DNA from: Pyrocephalus nanus
Lineage: Eukaryota > Chordata > Aves > Passeriformes > Tyrannidae
DNA length: 64,000 bases
Assembly (NCBI GenBank): GCA_038380795.1
Contig: CM076280.1
Location: forward strand, 10,465,501-10,529,500
Direction: 5' to 3'
The notes below the pieces were generated by a model. The model did no database searches, was not told where the DNA came from, and saw nothing but the letters and a program-made list of their open reading frames with translations. How positions within the stretch are numbered: position 1 is the first letter of the stretch; each line of letters starts with the position of its first letter. Shown here piece after piece: positions 62,506-64,000 of this stretch. A program made the translations under genes and the position numbers.

Positions 62506-63429
62506 TCCTTTTGACAGTGTTTCCCCCCCCTGCTCTCCCACCTCCACCTGCACACCCTCATTTCCCCCTCCCTGGAGGCTGCTCGAGGCCTGGATCTGCC
62601 TGTGGAGTCCTTTTAAAAGGCATCTTCTCCTGCCTGATGCTGGGAAAGAAGTTAATCTGCTTTATATGAAAAAAAAAAAAACCCAACTTTTTTTCTTCCC
62701 CTGAAATAGCAGGGCAGGTTGGTTTATCCCAGCTGTTCCTGGGCAGGGTTTGGAGCTGGTGTGAGGGTGCTGAGCACAGTGGGGCTGAAGTGCTGCCCTG
62801 CAGAAACTGTTCCAGGGGGCAGCTCAGGCTCTGTTGGCCCCTGGCAAAAGCCCCAAAGGTGCCATCCCTGCCTGGCTGCCCCAGCCAGGCTGTTCCCAGC
62901 CCCCTGCCCTCAGTGAATACCTGTTGGTGGCTCGGGGTTCCTGCCATTCTCTCGTGTCTCTGTTTCCACACTGTTCATCCCTGAGTGCTCAATTACCCTT
63001 CTCTGCCTTCCCAAGGAATATTTATCTGTCTTGTTTGGGTATGAGATGTTGACAGTCTGATGATTACAAATAATGCAGAGCAGTGTGGGTTTGTTTGAGC
63101 GGGAGAAGAGAAGAATCCAGGTGATCCCTGAATGACAACAGCCATCCTACTGTGGTTGCCTTCCTGATCCTCCCTGGCAGTGGCATTCCTTCATCTGGGC
63201 CTGATTAATGTCCCAACTGTTCCCTGTCCATGTTCCATGCAAGCCATCAGTGATAGCTGGGGATCCCAGAGCGAGATTCCCTCAGGTTTCCATGGTTTGA
63301 TCATGAGCCCTTGGCTCTCCTGAAGATTTTAAGGTTTCTTGGTCAGGGTGAGCTGGCTGAGGGTGAGCATTCCAGGGATCTTCCCCTGGTAGGAAAGAGC
63401 AGAAAAGGAACAGAGGGAAGTTCTGTAAA

Positions 63430-63560
63430 GAATCCATCAGCTGGATATCAGGGAAAATGTCCTGAGTGATGCAGGGCTCTGAGAGCTGCCAATGTGTGAA
63501 ATTCCTTCTCCAGGGCAGTGGGAGAAGATCCCATGACTGAGACAGTTTCAGCAAGATGGG
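63430..63560 (+). mobile_element. Possible CR1 remnant, heavily decayed
   Basis: AGCTGGATATCAGGGAAAAT near 63438 resembles the CR1 landmark GACTGGATATTAGGAAAAAT. CTCCAGGGCAGTGGGAGAAG further on resembles the CCCAGGGCAGTGGTGGAGTC landmark. The spacing is shorter than in intact CR1, implying internal deletion. Confidence 0.35.
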
Positions 63561-64000
63561 TGAGATCTTCACAAAAACAGAGCTTGGGCAGCAATCCCTT
63601 GCTGGCCAGAGGAGGGAAGGGGGTGAGATGTGTTGAATGTGTCGTGGTGTTGGTCCCTCACTCTGTGGTTCCCTGATTTGCACATGGACGAGATTCACCG
63701 TGTCCATCATTAACCCTCAGGGCCTCTCATCTGCTGTAATTGCAGCTTTGCTGACCTGCACAGACCCACACCGTCCCTCTGGTGACCCGGGACACATCGG
63801 TGCATCTTCATCTGATTTTCCCAGTGGCCTGGGCTGAGTGTTTCCAACAGCCCTGCAGATTTGATTAATCTCTGGCAGGCCAGGGCAGTGTTGCTAAGCA
63901 GCACTTCCAGCACGAGCTGTTTCTCACATTCTGGGGCTGCTTTATGGCCTGGCTCCCAGACAGACCCTCTCGTGGTCCCAAGGGCTGTGTCTCCATGTTT

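Larger units (their letters stand above)
7626..64000 (+). other. DAB2IP: DAB2IP gene, 5' portion (truncated at right edge)
   Basis: The span runs from the first predicted start codon to the window edge. DAB2IP (also AIP1) is a cytoplasmic RasGAP and scaffold. It has PH, C2 and GAP domains followed by proline-rich and coiled-coil parts, and acts in Ras, ASK1/JNK and PI3K signalling. Only N-terminal coding sequence lies here, upstream of the PH domain. Splice structure inferred: exon B (7626-7665) or exon A (34961-35078) joins exon 50390-50493, removing introns of about 42.7 kb or 15.3 kb. The intron after 50493 continues beyond 64000. No PH, C2 or GAP coding sequence was seen. Confidence 0.9.
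50494..64000 (+). other. DAB2IP intron downstream of the common exon (runs off the window)
   Basis: The interval opens with GTCAGT and contains the minisatellite at 50508-51640. No exon starting Gly-Phe-Leu-Ser-Arg-Arg, expected next in DAB2IP, was found in any + strand frame. The rest holds two MIR-type relics, two CR1 relics, a CpG-rich islet and an X-box. Stretches 51640-58300 and 60800-62390 show nothing else I can name. Confidence 0.75.

Overview
The window reads as vertebrate nuclear DNA, almost certainly from a bird and possibly a songbird. The evidence is degraded CR1 LINE 3' ends of the avian type, very low repeat density, old amniote MIR/CORE-SINE relics, CpG depletion broken by small CpG-rich islets, and small coding exons with GT-AG boundaries in large non-coding spans. 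The open reading frames seen in it are otherwise chance frames; there is no bacterial or viral gene content.

The window covers the 5' part of one gene on the + strand, the avian orthologue of DAB2IP (AIP1, a Ras GTPase-activating protein of the SynGAP/RASAL2 family). Three coding exons can be supported. The first is an alternative first exon (7626-7665) encoding a 13-residue start, M-E-A-D-N-P-L-D-Q-D-N-S-N, behind a TATA-containing CpG-rich promoter at about 6990-7350. The second is another alternative first exon (34961-35078) encoding the Tyr-Tyr-Tyr and Arg/Ser-rich N-terminus. The third is the first common exon (50390-50493), encoding the segment that ends P-F-R-V-T. Both first exons end after the first base of a codon, and both complete that codon as GAG (Glu) with the AG that opens the common exon. 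The gene therefore offers two interchangeable N-termini on the same downstream frame. The next coding exon, expected to start Gly-Phe-Leu, was not found before position 64000, so the gene continues off the right end.

Layout: 1-6.9 kb is 5' flank with nothing recognised. From 6.9 to 7.7 kb lie promoter and first exon B. From 7.7 to 34.4 kb is intron, with one CR1 remnant, a GATA-motif cluster, tandem nuclear-receptor half-sites, an AT-rich block and a small CpG islet. From 34.4 to 35.1 kb lie the promoter and first exon A. From 35.1 to 50.4 kb is intron, with a paired X-box-like site, a GC-rich islet and an inverted MIR relic close to the acceptor. The common exon follows at 50.39-50.49 kb. 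Starting 15 bp into the next intron is a minisatellite of about 58 units of 19-20 bp (50.51-51.64 kb), the most striking structure in the window. From 51.6 to 64 kb is intron with MIR and CR1 relics and a CpG-rich islet beside an excellent RFX X-box at 60.0 kb.

All family assignments come from reading the translations against remembered family sequence; no alignment or database search was run. Conservation, expression and polymorphism claims are inference.
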